Shown piece by piece: positions 5,776-5,819 of a stretch of 5,819 bases of DNA. Made by a program: the position numbers and the translations under genes. The DNA is from an uncultured Eubacteriales bacterium. Its GTDB lineage: Bacteria; Bacillota_A; Clostridia; Oscillospirales; Oscillospiraceae. Numbering within the stretch: the first letter of the stretch is position 1; each line of letters opens with the position of its first letter. The notes beneath the pieces were generated by a model. The model saw only the letters and a list, made by a program, of their open reading frames with translations, was not told the origin of the DNA and made no database searches. The stretch lies in assembly GCA_949451265.1 (NCBI GenBank), contig CASTQR010000110.1, forward strand, positions 1-5,819, written 5' to 3'.

Positions 5776-5819
5776 ATAGCGATAGGTAATCCTTTGATGT
5801 TATCTCCGGATTTTCCCCC
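5776..5819 (-). ncRNA. 3' end (domain VI) of a group II intron, partial
   Basis: Read on the minus strand, GGGGGAAAATCC (5819-5808) can pair with GGATTACCTATC (5792-5781). The pairs are AATCC with GGATT, a small A-rich internal loop, then GG with CC and a G-U pair, an unpaired A at 5783, and G-U and G-C below it. This is the domain VI layout, with a bulged branch-point A flanked by G-U pairs 7 nt before the 3' end. The sequence ends CGCTAT, fitting the AY 3' end of group II introns. Downstream, the Cna-B coding sequence resumes exactly at 5775: 5760-5775 is identical to 4563-4578 in unit 4, and the match stops at 5776. An in-frame TAG (5776-5774) spans the junction and would vanish on splicing. 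Domain V and any LtrA-type reverse transcriptase lie outside the window. Confidence 0.8.

Noticed and set aside
2096..5779. A 1227-codon open frame on the plus strand antisense to almost the whole Cna-B gene
   Set aside because: The minus frame is clearly real (repeated Cna-B domains with conserved Lys/Glu/Asn). The plus frame is a Gly/Val/Leu/Asp/His-rich mirror of that repetitive GC-rich sequence, with no recognisable domain and no convincing start context.
5776..5819. End of an insertion sequence or a DNA-invertase site instead of an intron
   Set aside because: No terminal inverted repeat or target duplication can be seen with only one end present, while the domain VI pairing, bulged A and AY end fit a group II intron better. 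It is not fully excluded without the other end.

Overview
The window reads as a fragment of an integrative/conjugative or plasmid-like mobile element from a GC-rich, gut-type Clostridia bacterium (Oscillospiraceae-like is my guess). This rests on the strongly GC-rich codon usage, the AGGAG-type ribosome sites, and the gene set: SpaA/Cna-B surface protein, element-type SSB, ParB-domain protein and a winged-helix/DUF6017-like initiator. All genes lie on the minus strand, so transcription runs from high to low coordinates. No taxonomic search was possible.

Layout in the direction of transcription. (1) 5819-5776: the last 44 nt of what looks like a group II intron, namely domain VI with a bulged branch-point A and a ...CGCTAT 3' end. 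It interrupts the large surface-protein gene. (2) 5775-2120: the 3' exon of a very long surface protein. It has one partial and ten complete Cna-B (SpaA-type, isopeptide-forming) domains, a final DUF11-like domain, and an LPKTGY C-terminus with no membrane anchor after it. (3) 2110-2085: a strong GC-rich hairpin, then an AT-rich spacer and a Shine-Dalgarno sequence. (4) 2055-1663: a small single-stranded DNA-binding protein. (5) 1663-734: a ParB/Srx-fold protein whose start overlaps the ssb stop (TGATG). A perfect 12+12 bp dyad lies inside this gene. (6) 727-700: a second hairpin followed by nearly the same spacer and a Shine-Dalgarno sequence. (7) 670-1: the N-terminal 223 codons of a putative replication initiator, which runs off the window. 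Its linker carries a 15-bp-phased ATCCGG array next to an extremely AT-rich tract.

Taken together, the three small genes look like a DNA-maintenance module (initiator, ParB-like protein and SSB), placed directly downstream of a giant surface adhesin or pilin-like protein that could act in cell contact during transfer. The most interesting signals are the intron end inside the Cna-B gene, the missing sorting-signal tail, the origin-like array in the initiator gene, the dyad in the ParB-like gene, and the repeated hairpin-spacer-SD cassette between genes.
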